Assembly: GCF_003865035.1 (NCBI RefSeq)
Contig: NZ_BHVZ01000014.1
Coordinates: 1-64,000 of the forward strand
Length of the DNA stretch: 64,000 bases
Reading direction: 5' to 3'
Origin: Anaerotignum faecicola
Lineage (GTDB): Bacteria; Bacillota; Clostridia; Lachnospirales; Anaerotignaceae
Positions within the stretch are counted from its first letter, which is position 1. Every line of letters begins with the position of its first letter. The notes under the pieces were generated by a model that was not told the DNA's origin, did not search any database, and saw only the letters and a list, made by a program, of their open reading frames with translations. Position numbers and translations under genes: made by a program. Shown piece by piece: positions 39,715 through 48,219 of this stretch.

Positions 39715-40494
39715 ATGTTATTGGTAATTGATGTGAGCAATACAAATATGGTTTTGGGCGTATTTAATGGGGAGAACCTTGTGGCGAACTGGCGGCTCTC
39801 TACGAAAAGCGGACGCACTGCGGATGAAACAGGGCTTCTGATTTGCAGCCTGTTTGCATATTCTGATGTTTCTGTAGGTGATATTGAGGCAATCATTGTT
39901 TCCTCTGTTGTGCCGGATGTGATGTATTCCACACTCAATGGCATTAAAAAATTCTTGAAAAAAGACCCGATTGTGGTGCGTGCCGGTCTGAAAACAGGTA
40001 TCAACCTGCGGATGGAAAACCCGAAGGAAATGGGGACAGACCGTATTGTCAACCTTGTGGCGGCGTATGAGCTGTATGGCGGCCCTGCCATTGTGGTGGA
40101 TTATGAAACCGCAACCACATTTGATGTTGTCAGTGAGAAGGGCGAATTTTTGACAGGCATAACGGCACCCGGACTGCAAACCTGCGCAGACGCGCTGTAT
40201 CAAAGGGCGGCAAATCTGCCGAAGTTTGAAATTGTGAACCCCGAAAGCGTGATTACGAAAAACACCGTAGAGAGTATGCAGGCAGGTTTGGTGGTCGGGC
40301 ATATCGGCGAGGCAAAGTATATCATTCAGAGAATCAAGGAGCATTTCAACTGCCCCAATATGAAGGTCATTGCCACAGGCGGCTTGGGCAAGGTGATTTA
40401 TGAAGAGGAAAATGGCATTTTTGATGTCTATGACCCTGTTCTTTCCCTGCATGGACTGCGGCTGATTTACGGGAAGAATAGGAACAAACGATAA
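39715..40494 (+). CDS. coaX: Type III pantothenate kinase paralogue with altered active-site motifs
   Basis: A 259-aa CoaX-family ASKHA protein, homologous along its whole length with the next gene. In the family the phosphate-1 loop reads DxGNT; here it is DVSNTN with Ser8 instead of Gly. The second conserved DYGTA motif is DYETA, with Glu131 instead of Gly. GTDR (107-110) and PGL remain. The changes sit where ATP phosphates and pantothenate bind, so this copy may be inactive or changed in substrate, perhaps pairing with the intact copy as a heterodimer (CoaX is a dimer with the active site at the interface). 45 nt before copy 2. Confidence 0.82.
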   Translation: MLLVIDVSNTNMVLGVFNGENLVANWRLSTKSGRTADETGLLICSLFAYSDVSVGDIEAIIVSSVVPDVMYSTLNGIKKFLKKDPIVVRAGLKTGINLRMENPKEMGTDRIVNLVAAYELYGGPAIVVDYETATTFDVVSEKGEFLTGITAPGLQTCADALYQRAANLPKFEIVNPESVITKNTVESMQAGLVVGHIGEAKYIIQRIKEHFNCPNMKVIATGGLGKVIYEEENGIFDVYDPVLSLHGLRLIYGKNRNKR

Positions 40495-40539
40495 TGAAAA
40501 AGCATTACCGGCTTTTTCGGTCAATTAGGAGGAAAGCAG

Positions 40540-41307
40540 ATGCTTTTGGTAATCGATGTTGGAAACACCAACTTTGTTTTGGGCTTATATAAAAAAGAAA
40601 AATTGGTAAAGTGTTGGAGAATGACAACCGGCGGCAATCGCACAGCAGATGAAACCGGCATTTTTATTCATGGTCTCTTTGATGCGGCAGGGATAGATGC
40701 AGGGAAGGTCGAGGCGGTTATCATTTCCTCTGTTGTCCCCGATATTATGTATTCTCTCACGCAGGGGATTCGCAAATATTTCAATATCGAACCGATGATT
40801 GTCGGCGTTGGGATGAAAACGGGGATTGTGATTAAACGGGATGACCCGAAATCCGTCGGCTCTGACCGTATCGTTGACCTTGTGGCGGCAAATGAGATTT
40901 ACGGCGGCCCTGCTATTGTCATTGATTACGGCACAGCAAACACCTTTGATGTCATCAATGAAAAAAGCGAATTTATCACAGGCTTTATCACGCCCGGCAT
41001 TTCCTCCTGCGCAGAGGCTTTGTATCAGAAGGCGGCACAGCTGCCGAAAATCGAAATTAAGGCACCGAAGTCCATCATTGCGAAAAACACTGTGGACAGC
41101 TTTCAGGCAGGGCTTGTGCTGGGGCATATCGGGCAGACGAAATATATCATCGAGCAGCTGAAGGAAAAGCTGAATCTGCCGAATATGAAGGTCATTGCGA
41201 CAGGCGGTCTGGCAAGGGTGATTGACCCGAAGGGCGAAATTTTTGATGTACTTGACCCCGTATTGACGCTGAAGGGTCTGCGCATCCTGTACGAAAAGAA
41301 TAAATAA
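40540..41307 (+). CDS. coaX: Type III pantothenate kinase
   Basis: A 255-aa CoaX: DVGNTNFVLG (6-15), TADETG (35-40), GSDRIVDLVAA (107-117) and DYGTANTFD (129-137) are all as in active enzymes. It phosphorylates pantothenate, the first step of coenzyme A synthesis, and is not feedback-inhibited by CoA in characterised members. Together with the PanT-type S component it forms a pantothenate uptake and trapping operon. RBS AGGAGGAAAG. A terminator follows. Confidence 0.94.
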   Translation: MLLVIDVGNTNFVLGLYKKEKLVKCWRMTTGGNRTADETGIFIHGLFDAAGIDAGKVEAVIISSVVPDIMYSLTQGIRKYFNIEPMIVGVGMKTGIVIKRDDPKSVGSDRIVDLVAANEIYGGPAIVIDYGTANTFDVINEKSEFITGFITPGISSCAEALYQKAAQLPKIEIKAPKSIIAKNTVDSFQAGLVLGHIGQTKYIIEQLKEKLNLPNMKVIATGGLARVIDPKGEIFDVLDPVLTLKGLRILYEKNK

Positions 41308-41315
41308 GAAAATCG

Positions 41316-41340
41316 CAGGCAGCTTTGCCTGTTTTTTCTT
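41316..41340 (+). terminator. Terminator of the panT-coaX operon
   Basis: Stem CAGGCA / TGCCTG, loop GCTT region, followed by TTTTTT. Confidence 0.85.
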
Positions 41341-41380
41341 TCATGGAGAGAAAGCTTGAAAAAGAAGGAAGGTGACGGTT

Positions 41381-42346
41381 ATGAAAATCGGAAATGTAGC
41401 GCTGGAAAATAATGTATTCCTTGCGCCCATGGCAGGTGTGACGGATTTGCCCTTCCGCATCCTCTGCAAGGAGATGGGCTGCGGTCTGGTGTATTCCGAA
41501 ATGGTGAGCGCAAAAGGGATTTTATATGATAACAAAAACACAACGGAGCTGCTTGAGGTGGATGCGAAGGAACGCCCGGTTGCGGTGCAGCTGTTCGGCT
41601 CCGACCCCGAAATTCTGGGGGCAATGGCGAAGAAAATCGAGGAGTATCCCATTGATATCATTGATGTGAACATGGGATGCCCTGCGCCGAAAATCGTGAA
41701 AAACGGGGAAGGCTCGTGTCTGATGAAAACGCCCGAATTGGTCGGAAAAATCGTGCGTTCTCTGGTGGAAAGCCAGAAAAAGCCTGTGACGATTAAGTTC
41801 CGTAAGGGCTTTGATGAGGAACACATCAACGCGGTGGAGATTGCGAAGATTGCCGAGGCAAACGGCGCGTCCGCGGTGGCAGTGCATGGCAGAACCAGAG
41901 AGCAGTATTACAGCGGCAAGGCGGATTGGGATATCATCAAGGAAGTGAAGGCGGCGGTGCAGATTCCCGTCATTGGCAACGGCGATATCTTCACACCACA
42001 GGATGCGAAAAATCTGTTGGAGCATACAGGCTGCGATGCCATCATGGTTGGGCGAGGTGCGCAGGGCAACCCTTGGATTTTCAAGAGGATTCTGCATTAT
42101 CTCAAAACGGGGGAGCTTCTGCCCGAACCGACCGCACAGGAGCGCGTAGAGAAGGCGCTGCGCCATTCTCAGATGCTGATTGCCTATAAGGGCGAGTATA
42201 TCGGGATTCGGGAAATGCGCAAGCACATGGCATGGTATATGAAGGGACTGCCCGGTGCGGCGGAGCTGCGCGGTAAGCTGAATTATGCGGAAACCATGGC
42301 GGAAATGAAAGCATTATTACATGAATATTTAAAGGATCATCAGTAA
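41381..42346 (+). CDS. dusB: tRNA dihydrouridine synthase DusB
   Basis: A 321-aa FMN enzyme that reduces uridines in tRNA. APMAGVTDLPFRILCKEMG, VDVNMGCPAPKIVKNGEGS-type FMN site (with catalytic Cys in MGCPAPK), HGRTREQYYSGKADW and GNGDIFTP are family signatures. The start at 41381 follows GAAGGAAGG. The common Firmicute neighbour greA/lysS is absent here; the gene stands alone before a terminator. Confidence 0.94.
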   Translation: MKIGNVALENNVFLAPMAGVTDLPFRILCKEMGCGLVYSEMVSAKGILYDNKNTTELLEVDAKERPVAVQLFGSDPEILGAMAKKIEEYPIDIIDVNMGCPAPKIVKNGEGSCLMKTPELVGKIVRSLVESQKKPVTIKFRKGFDEEHINAVEIAKIAEANGASAVAVHGRTREQYYSGKADWDIIKEVKAAVQIPVIGNGDIFTPQDAKNLLEHTGCDAIMVGRGAQGNPWIFKRILHYLKTGELLPEPTAQERVEKALRHSQMLIAYKGEYIGIREMRKHMAWYMKGLPGAAELRGKLNYAETMAEMKALLHEYLKDHQ

Positions 42347-42353
42347 ATTTAGG

Positions 42354-42400
42354 CTCTCTGTGGGAGATTTTGTTACGAAATTTCCTGCGGAGAGTTTTTT
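42354..42400 (+). terminator. Terminator after dusB
   Basis: Long interrupted stem beginning CTCTC and ending GGAGAG, with an inner ATTT/AAAT pair, followed by TTTTTT. Confidence 0.75.
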
Positions 42401-42422
42401 AATGCAAAAATGGAAAGTTTAC

Positions 42423-42451
42423 TTGACATTTGAAAGCGAAGGGAATATACT
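42423..42451 (+). promoter_or_regulatory. Promoter of the XRE-membrane protein pair
   Basis: -35 TTGACA (42423-42428), 17-bp spacer, -10 TATACT (42446-42451). GTAAGCTTTAC, a near-palindrome downstream at about 42461-42471, could be the operator. Confidence 0.8.
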
Positions 42452-42488
42452 GATGGAAAGTAAGCTTTACATTTTGGAGGAAAACGAA

Positions 42489-42692
42489 ATGAAAAACAGA
42501 TTGGAGGAAATCCGAAAGGAGCGCGGCATCCGACAGGAGGAACTGGCGCGGGCATTGGAGGTTTCGCGTCAGACCATCGGCTCTCTGGAAAACGGGAGAT
42601 ATAACCCGTCTATCCTGTTGGCATTTAAGATTGCGCGCTATTTCGGCATGGCGATTGAGGATATTTTTATTTATGAGGAGGGAACGGAATGA
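42489..42692 (+). CDS. XRE-family regulator, short form (67 aa)
   Basis: A bare HTH_XRE domain of 67 aa: NRLEEIRKERGIRQEELARA, LEVSRQTIGSLENGRYNPS, LLAFKIARYFGMAIEDIF. This is the common stand-alone repressor that is coupled with a small membrane protein in Firmicutes (YdaS/YvaO-like 'XRE plus DUF' pair). Start ATG 42489 behind GGAGGAAA. Overlaps the next gene by ATGA, so the two are translationally coupled. Confidence 0.92.
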   Translation: MKNRLEEIRKERGIRQEELARALEVSRQTIGSLENGRYNPSILLAFKIARYFGMAIEDIFIYEEGTE

Positions 42693-43111
42693 GAGACAGA
42701 AAAAAAGGCGGTTTTCTGTTGGCGGCAGGGGTCATATTTGTTGCGGTATCCGTATTCGTGAAGGACAGCTATTATGCGAATATTCTGCGTTCGTGGGGAA
42801 TAGCATGGGTAGTAATCGGTCTTTTGCGGCTGAGAGAATATTTTTATTATAAAAAGCCGGAGCATCAGGCGGAATATGAAGAAAAAGAAACGGCGGCGCG
42901 CATCAATCGGACGGATGAGCGGAAGGTGCTTCTGCGGCAGATGGCAGGGCATAAGGCATATCAGGTGATGTTTTTCGTACTGATTGCGGTCAGCTTTCTG
43001 TTTGCCCTCCTGCGTGTGGAATGGTGGGTGACAGGGGTGCTGTGCCTGCTGTGGGTATTGCAGTATCTTCTGGGGATTGCCTTTATGAGATATTATGAAA
43101 AGCGGTTGTAA
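42689..43111 (+). CDS. Small membrane protein coupled to the XRE regulator (140 aa)
   Basis: Four hydrophobic segments in two hairpins (about 8-25, 30-47, 92-108, 112-132) joined by a charged loop (EHQAEYEEKETAARINRTDERK). I do not recognise the family beyond the DUF2178-like look. Four-base overlap with the XRE gene implies a joint function such as signal sensing or self-protection; function unknown. Confidence 0.75.
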   Translation: MRDRKKGGFLLAAGVIFVAVSVFVKDSYYANILRSWGIAWVVIGLLRLREYFYYKKPEHQAEYEEKETAARINRTDERKVLLRQMAGHKAYQVMFFVLIAVSFLFALLRVEWWVTGVLCLLWVLQYLLGIAFMRYYEKRL

Positions 43112-43156
43112 GAAAGAGAGAAAAAGAAAAAGCAGTAACTGCATTGCAAATAAAAA

Positions 43157-43201
43157 ATGGCTGTCTCTATCCGTTTGGGAATAGAAACAGCCATATTTTT
43201 T
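43157..43201. terminator. Bidirectional terminator between the membrane protein gene and copA
   Basis: Stem ATGGCTGT-c-TCTAT / ATAGA-a-ACAGCCAT with T-runs on both strands. Confidence 0.85.
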
Positions 43202-43407
43202 TACTGAATATCTACAACCTCATAGCCTGCATCAGTGACAGCCTTTACCAGTGCTTCATCGCTGATATCCTTCGTCAGCTCTACCTCTGCGGATTTGCCC
43301 TCCAGAGAAACGGTTGCCTTTACGCCGTCCATATCGTTCAGCGCCTTGTCTACTCTGCCTGTGCAGTGGCTGCACATCATACCTTCGATTTTCAATACCT
43401 TTTTCAT
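43201..43407 (-). CDS. copZ: Possible internal translation product: CopZ-like chaperone (68 aa)
   Basis: Inside copA and in the same frame, ATG at 43407-43405 is preceded 8 nt upstream by GAGGAGG (43422-43416). The product from there is a complete 68-aa HMA domain, [20 protein letters not shown]..., the size of free CopZ. In-frame internal initiation would give both the fused pump and a free chaperone. Read from sequence; expression is inference. Confidence 0.45.
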   Translation of the reverse strand: MKKVLKIEGMMCSHCTGRVDKALNDMDGVKATVSLEGKSAEVELTKDISDEALVKAVTDAGYEVVDIQ

Positions 43408-45750
43408 TTTTACGTCCTCCTCATTTGGAATGTTTTTCTCGTCTTTTTGTTCTATCACCTGCGCCGTTTTTTCGGCGGAATGTGCCTGATGGGTGGGGGT
43501 AAACAGCCTTAATCTGAGGGCATTGCCGACAACGAAGGCAGAGCTGAAGCTCATTGCCGCCGCGGCGAACATCGGGTTCAGCTTCCATCCCAGAACGGAA
43601 TAGAACACACCTGCCGCAAGTGGAATCCCACAGCAGTTATAGAAGAATGCCCAGAACAAATTCTGCTTGATATTTTTAATGGTTGCGTGGCTCAGCTGAA
43701 CGGCTGTGACCGCATCCAGAAGGTCGCTTTTCATCAGCACGATATCTGCCGATTCCATGGCAACATCTGTACCTGCGCCGATGGCAATGCCGACATCCGC
43801 GCGGGTCAGTGCGGGCGCATCGTTAATGCCGTCGCCGATCATGGCAACCTTTTTGCCGCTTTCCTGCAAACGGCGCACTTCCATTTCCTTATCCTGCGGC
43901 AGAACCTCCGCAATCGCCTGAATCCCAAGCTGGCTTGCAATGGTGTTTGCCGTACGTTTATTATCCCCTGTCAGCATGACAACGTCAATCCCCATCTGAT
44001 GAAAGCTGTCCACGGCTTCCTTACTTGTGGGCTTCAGCGGATCAGCCAGACCGAGGATGCCGAGGAGCTTTTCTCCCTCCGCAAAGAACAGCGGTGTTTT
44101 GCCCTGTTCCGCAAGCTCTGCCGCTTTTTCGGCGAAATCTCCGAGGTCGATTTTTCTTTCCTGCATCATTTTCAGATTGCCGCCTAGGATATGCTTGCCA
44201 TTCACATCCGCTTCAATGCCCTGTCCTGCGGTCGCTGAGAGGTTTTCTGCCTTCTGTGGCACAATTTCCTTCTCCTTGGCATAATTCATCACAGCTTCGG
44301 CGAGAGGGTGTTCAGAGAGTGCCTCAATGGAAGCTGCCGCACGCAGGAAGGGATTTTTCAGCACACCGGGCGCAGGCAGAACATCCGTCACAACGGGATG
44401 ACCCTCTGTCAGCGTGCCTGTTTTATCCAGAACAACGGTATCAATTTTATGTGCAATTTCCAGACTTTCTGCGGATTTTACCAGAATCCCGTATTCCGCA
44501 CCCTTGCCTGTGCCGACCATGATTGCCGTAGGCGTTGCCAGACCCAATGCGCAGGGGCAGGAGATCACCAGAACTGCAATACCAATCGAAAGGGCAAAGG
44601 AGAAGGGCTGACCGACAAGCATCCACACGACCGTTGCGATAATGGCAATCGTGATGACGGTCGGGACGAAAATGCCGCTGACCTGATCTGCCAGCTTGGC
44701 AATGGGGGCCTTAGAGGCACTCGCTTCCTCAACTAAGGTGATGATATGGGAAAGGGTAGTATCACTGCCGATATGGGTTGCTTCCATACGGAAGAAACCG
44801 CTTTTATTGACGGTTGCGCCAATGACGCTGTCGCCAACCTGTTTATCCACGGGGATGGATTCGCCTGTAATCGCGCTTTCATCCACGGCGGAGGAGCCTT
44901 CGACGATTTTGCCGTCTACGGGGATACTCTGCCCGGGGCGCACCACGATGATATCCCCAACGGCAACCTGCTCCACGGGAATTTCAACTTCCTTGCCATC
45001 CTTCATGACGGTTGCCATCTTGGGTGCCAGATCCATCAGCTTGCTGATTGCTTCGGAGGTTTTGCCCTTGGAGCGTGTCTCCATATATTTCCCGACCGTA
45101 ATCAGCGTCAGAATCATTGCTGCGCCCTCCAGATACAGCTCCATGGCGTAATGATGCGCCGTCATAAGGTCGCCATGCCCCATATAATACGCCATGGCGT
45201 AAATCGCAAAGATGCTGTAGATATAGGATGCGGCAGAGCCGAGCGCTACCAGAGAGTCCATGTTGGGAGCTCTGTTCCAAAGCGCCTGAAAGCCGACAAC
45301 GAAAAATTTCTTATTGATGATTAAAACGGGCGTTGCCAGCAAAAGCTGTGTCAATGCAAAAATCATCATATTTTCATGCCCCAGAAGAATCGAGGGCAGG
45401 GGCGCACCGACCATGTGCCCCATGGAAACATAGAACAGAGGAATCAGAAAGCAGAAGGAAGAAACCAGACGCTTCTTCATAACCTTCATTTCCTCTAATG
45501 CTACGTTTTTGGGCGGCTCCTGTGTGGCGCTGTTGGTTGCGCCCTGCACGCTTGCACCATAGCCGCCGCTTTTTACGGCATTGATAATGTCATCTGTTGA
45601 GAGGGCGGTATCGTCATATTCCACGACCATGCTGTTCTGCAGCAGATTTACGTTTACAGTCTGAATCCCCTCCAGCTTGCCGACTGCCTTTTCCACATGA
45701 GCAGAGCAGGCGGAGCAGGTCATCCCGGTTACGTCAAATTTTTGTTTCAA
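43201..45750 (-). CDS. copA: Copper-exporting P1B-type ATPase with an extra C-terminal CopZ-like domain
   Basis: An 849-aa Cu+ pump. N-terminal heavy-metal-associated (HMA) domain with Cys12-x2-Cys15 in [14 protein letters not shown]; eight membrane segments with the ion-binding CPC in [15 protein letters not shown]; phosphorylation motif [12 protein letters not shown]-binding HPLAEA; hinge [10 protein letters not shown]. After the last membrane segment, a linker (about 755-781) leads to a second HMA domain (782-849) with [16 protein letters not shown]-terminal HMA is unusual; it looks like a fused copper chaperone CopZ and carries its own ribosome site. Operon with csoR 39 nt upstream. Confidence 0.95.
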   Translation of the reverse strand: MKQKFDVTGMTCSACSAHVEKAVGKLEGIQTVNVNLLQNSMVVEYDDTALSTDDIINAVKSGGYGASVQGATNSATQEPPKNVALEEMKVMKKRLVSSFCFLIPLFYVSMGHMVGAPLPSILLGHENMMIFALTQLLLATPVLIINKKFFVVGFQALWNRAPNMDSLVALGSAASYIYSIFAIYAMAYYMGHGDLMTAHHYAMELYLEGAAMILTLITVGKYMETRSKGKTSEAISKLMDLAPKMATVMKDGKEVEIPVEQVAVGDIIVVRPGQSIPVDGKIVEGSSAVDESAITGESIPVDKQVGDSVIGATVNKSGFFRMEATHIGSDTTLSHIITLVEEASASKAPIAKLADQVSGIFVPTVITIAIIATVVWMLVGQPFSFALSIGIAVLVISCPCALGLATPTAIMVGTGKGAEYGILVKSAESLEIAHKIDTVVLDKTGTLTEGHPVVTDVLPAPGVLKNPFLRAAASIEALSEHPLAEAVMNYAKEKEIVPQKAENLSATAGQGIEADVNGKHILGGNLKMMQERKIDLGDFAEKAAELAEQGKTPLFFAEGEKLLGILGLADPLKPTSKEAVDSFHQMGIDVVMLTGDNKRTANTIASQLGIQAIAEVLPQDKEMEVRRLQESGKKVAMIGDGINDAPALTRADVGIAIGAGTDVAMESADIVLMKSDLLDAVTAVQLSHATIKNIKQNLFWAFFYNCCGIPLAAGVFYSVLGWKLNPMFAAAAMSFSSAFVVGNALRLRLFTPTHQAHSAEKTAQVIEQKDEKNIPNEEDVKMKKVLKIEGMMCSHCTGRVDKALNDMDGVKATVSLEGKSAEVELTKDISDEALVKAVTDAGYEVVDIQ

Positions 45751-45789
45751 AGGGGAGCACCTCCTTTTTCTTTTGAATATAAAAAATTC

Positions 45790-46053
45790 TTATTTGATTA
45801 CTTTACCCATAATTTCAATTAACTCATCAATTTTTTCATCCCGTTCCGCAGCCGTTTCGGCATTGCGGACGCAGGTTTTCAGATGTGCGGAAAGCACTTC
45901 CTTATTGGCTTTATTGAGAATCGCCATGGTTGCCATCAGCTGATGGGAAATATCAATGCAGTAGCGATCCTCCTCGATCATGTTGAGGATGCCGTCAATC
46001 TGCCCTCTGGCGGTTTTCAGCAGCGTGCCTACCTTTTTTTTATCTGCCTGCAT
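45790..46053 (-). CDS. csoR: Copper-sensing repressor CsoR
   Basis: An 87-aa DUF156-family repressor with the complete Cu(I) ligand set Cys32, His57 and Cys61 (ESHQLM-type helix with YCIDISHQL and SAHLKTCVRN). On Cu(I) binding it releases DNA and allows transcription of copA. A GC-rich operator lies at its own promoter (46076-46102). Confidence 0.94.
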   Translation of the reverse strand: MQADKKKVGTLLKTARGQIDGILNMIEEDRYCIDISHQLMATMAILNKANKEVLSAHLKTCVRNAETAAERDEKIDELIEIMGKVIK

Positions 46054-46075
46054 GTGTCTCTCTCCTCTCTCTTAA

Positions 46076-46137
46076 GCACCCCCACCCCCTGGGGGAGGGT
46101 ACGGATGTATTATAGTATTCCTTTCGGAAAAAGACAA
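46076..46137 (-). promoter_or_regulatory. csoR-copA promoter with CsoR operator
   Basis: Minus strand -35 TTGTCT (46137-46132), 17-bp spacer, -10 TATAAT (46114-46109). The next 27 bp hold the inverted repeat (plus strand) CACCCCCACCCCCTGGGGGA with GGGTAC, matching the G-tract style of CsoR sites. It covers the transcription start. Confidence 0.85.
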
Positions 46138-46194
46138 GACTCTATTTGATAAAAAATTCTCTTTTTTATTTTGAAAAATATACGGACAAATAAA

Positions 46195-46224
46195 AAAGAG
46201 TAAATCCGGTTGGATTTACTCTTT
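46195..46224 (-). terminator. Terminator after the YabE-like gene
   Basis: Perfect 13-bp stem AAAGAGTAAATCC / GGATTTACTCTTT; the minus-strand transcript ends in TTTTTT. Confidence 0.92.
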
Positions 46225-46234
46225 GCGCTCTCTT

Positions 46235-47032
46235 TTATTTCAGAACATAAACGGTTGCGTTTCTGACACCCCATCCATAAGCCTCGGATTTGGAGCCGTA
46301 GCAAACGTCTACACGGTTGCCCTTAATTGCACCGCCGGTATCTGCGGCAATCGCTGTGCCGTAGCCGGGGATATAAACCTTGGATCCAAGGGGAATCACA
46401 CGAGGGTCAACAGCAACAGTGCCGTAGCCTGCCTTTGTGCCGGTAGCTGTGATGCCTGTGCAGCCTGCGTCATAGGGGGTATAAGCAGTTACCTTTGCAC
46501 TGATGGCTTTGGAGTAGCTCATGCCGTTTACGACGTTCTTGGGGCCAACCTCAACGATTTTATCCTGTGCTGCTGTGACTACCTTTTTCTCAACAAACTG
46601 TGTATCCACCAGCTCGCTGCCGTGGTAGATTTCTTTTTTGATGACAGATGCAACGCCTTCCTTGCCCTCCTGCACCACGCGGCTTTCGCCGGCTTTCAGG
46701 GAGCTGTTTGTGCGTTCTACTGTTTTGTAAGCAATCGCTTCTGTGGTTGCGACTGTTTTTTCTGTGACGGATGTCAGAGAAAGTGTCATCATTGCTTCGA
46801 TGGGGTCGCTTTCCTTTGCGTCCTCCAGATAGAATTCGGTGTCAATGGTGTCCGCCAGATCCTCCAGCAGCTCACCTACGGTTTCCTTATCGGTGGAAAC
46901 CATTCGGGGTGCGCCATCCATATTGATGACTACAGATTGCATAGATTCGGATTTGCTGTAAGCAGATGCTGTTCCGCAGCCGATTACCAATATAAATACT
47001 ACGATAGCAAATACTCTAAGATGTGTTTTCAT
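46235..47032 (-). CDS. YabE-like secreted protein with G5 and 3D domains
   Basis: A 265-aa exported protein: signal peptide or membrane anchor (1-24), a DUF348-like segment (about 30-70), a G5 domain (about 95-165; HGSELVDTQFVEKKVV) and the C-terminal 3D domain (about 175-265; VTAYTPYDAGCTGITATGTKAGYG ends in the DTGGAIKGNRVDVC aspartate cluster). The 3D fold is the lytic transglycosylase core of resuscitation/spore-growth cell-wall enzymes. A leader of about 230 nt lies upstream. Function in peptidoglycan turnover is inferred from domains. Confidence 0.9.
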   Translation of the reverse strand: MKTHLRVFAIVVFILVIGCGTASAYSKSESMQSVVINMDGAPRMVSTDKETVGELLEDLADTIDTEFYLEDAKESDPIEAMMTLSLTSVTEKTVATTEAIAYKTVERTNSSLKAGESRVVQEGKEGVASVIKKEIYHGSELVDTQFVEKKVVTAAQDKIVEVGPKNVVNGMSYSKAISAKVTAYTPYDAGCTGITATGTKAGYGTVAVDPRVIPLGSKVYIPGYGTAIAADTGGAIKGNRVDVCYGSKSEAYGWGVRNATVYVLK

Positions 47033-47265
47033 TTTTACCTCCTTGAACGAGCCGTACTGCCGTTTTTGTGGGATGGCAGGGGATTTCGTTTCCTGTAGTT
47101 ATTCGATGATAGACATTAGATTATGCCTTGACCTGTCCGTGAATGGGGGACAGTCGCAGTCTATTTACACGGGGAGTCGTCACTTCCGCATAATGTTTAC
47201 GCTTTTTGATTGACTGCAAAAAATAAAAGACATATCGTTCTTCTGATATATCTTATTCTTTCTAC
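47033..47265 (-). promoter_or_regulatory. Long structured leader of the YabE-like gene
   Basis: Between the promoter at 47273-47301 and the start codon. On the minus strand: a TATC...GATA hairpin, GCAGTC (47217-47212) pairing with GACTGC (47161-47156), a GTCC...GGAC hairpin, and CAGG...CCTG before the AAGGAGG ribosome site. Genes of this type often carry a c-di-AMP (ydaO) riboswitch, but I do not find its conserved core, so the class is open. Confidence 0.4.
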
Positions 47266-47272
47266 GTTGCAT

Positions 47273-47301
47273 ATATTAACACATTTGTAACAATTACGCA
47301 A
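47273..47301 (-). promoter_or_regulatory. Promoter of the YabE-like gene
   Basis: Minus strand -35 TTGCGT (47301-47296), 17-bp spacer, -10 TAATAT (47278-47273). Confidence 0.6.
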
Positions 47302-47370
47302 CCTTTTTTAAAAAATATTGCAATTATTATTAAAAGAAATAGCGAAAATCTGCAATCATTTTGCAAAGAA

Positions 47371-47412
47371 AAACTCTCGGAAACCTTGATTTTACAGGGT
47401 TTCTGAGAGTTT
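47371..47412 (-). terminator. Terminator after tatD
   Basis: Inverted repeat AAACTCTC-g-GAAACC / GGTTTC-t-GAGAGTTT; minus-strand tail TTTTTCTTT. Lies 40 nt past the tatD stop. Confidence 0.85.
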
Positions 47413-47452
47413 CGGATTTTTAAGGATTCTGTCGAAAATTTTTTTCGAAAAA

Positions 47453-48217
47453 TTATTTAAAAAATAAAGATTTCGCGTTTTTTTCGGAAATTTCTGCGAC
47501 CGTTTCGGGGGGCAGATTTTTGATTTCCGCAATTTTTTCGACCACATATTTCAGGTTTGTGGAGTCGTTTCTTTTGCCGCGGTTCGGATTGGGTGCGAGG
47601 TACGGACAATCTGTTTCAATGAGGATGCTTTCCATAGGGATTGCCGCAACGGTTTCCACCAGCTTTTTTGCATTGGAGAACGTCACCACGCCGCCAACGC
47701 CGATGGAAAAGCCCATTTTCACATAATCCAGTGCCATCTGGGCAGAGCCGGAATAGCAGTGGATAGAGCCGCGGCGCACAGAGGATGCCTTGATGATATC
47801 AAAGGTTTCCTGTGACGCATCTCTGGAATGAATGATAACAGGCAGATTGGTTTCCTCCGCCAGTCTGAGCTGCTGACGAAACCAGAAGCGCTGTAATTCC
47901 TTCGGGTGGGTATCATAATAATAATCCAGACCGATTTCCCCGATGGCAACGACCTTTTTATGTTCACTCAGCTTTTTCAGCTTCGCAATCGTCTGTGAGG
48001 ACATATCATAGAGCTCATGGGGGTGTACGCCGACGGCAGCGTAGATGTAGTCATATTTTTCAGCCAGATGGATGCTCATTTCGGAGCTTTTCACATCACA
48101 GCCGACATTGATGACATTGCTTACCCCGCAAGAAGGAAGAAGCTCCCGCAGGAGCTCCTCTCTGTCTTGCTTGAATCTCTTGTCGTCATAATGTGCGTGA
48201 GAATCAAAATAATTCAT
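47453..48217 (-). CDS. tatD: TatD-family metal-dependent DNase
   Basis: A 254-aa TIM-barrel hydrolase of the TatD group. Metal ligands are visible: N-terminal FDSHAHYDD (HxH), GEIGLDYY (Glu), VIIHSRDA (His), IHCYSG (His) and ETDCPYLAPNPNRGKRN (Asp). Often next to metG in Firmicutes, as here (2 nt after the reconstructed metG end). DNA repair or RNA 3'-processing exonuclease roles are known in the family. Confidence 0.93.
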   Translation of the reverse strand: MNYFDSHAHYDDKRFKQDREELLRELLPSCGVSNVINVGCDVKSSEMSIHLAEKYDYIYAAVGVHPHELYDMSSQTIAKLKKLSEHKKVVAIGEIGLDYYYDTHPKELQRFWFRQQLRLAEETNLPVIIHSRDASQETFDIIKASSVRRGSIHCYSGSAQMALDYVKMGFSIGVGGVVTFSNAKKLVETVAAIPMESILIETDCPYLAPNPNRGKRNDSTNLKYVVEKIAEIKNLPPETVAEISEKNAKSLFFK

Positions 48218-48219
48218 AA

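Noticed and set aside
47033-47265. c-di-AMP (ydaO) riboswitch before the YabE-like gene
   Set aside because: The conserved ydaO segments (such as the GGGGUUAAUC-like core) are not present, so only an unspecified leader is reported.
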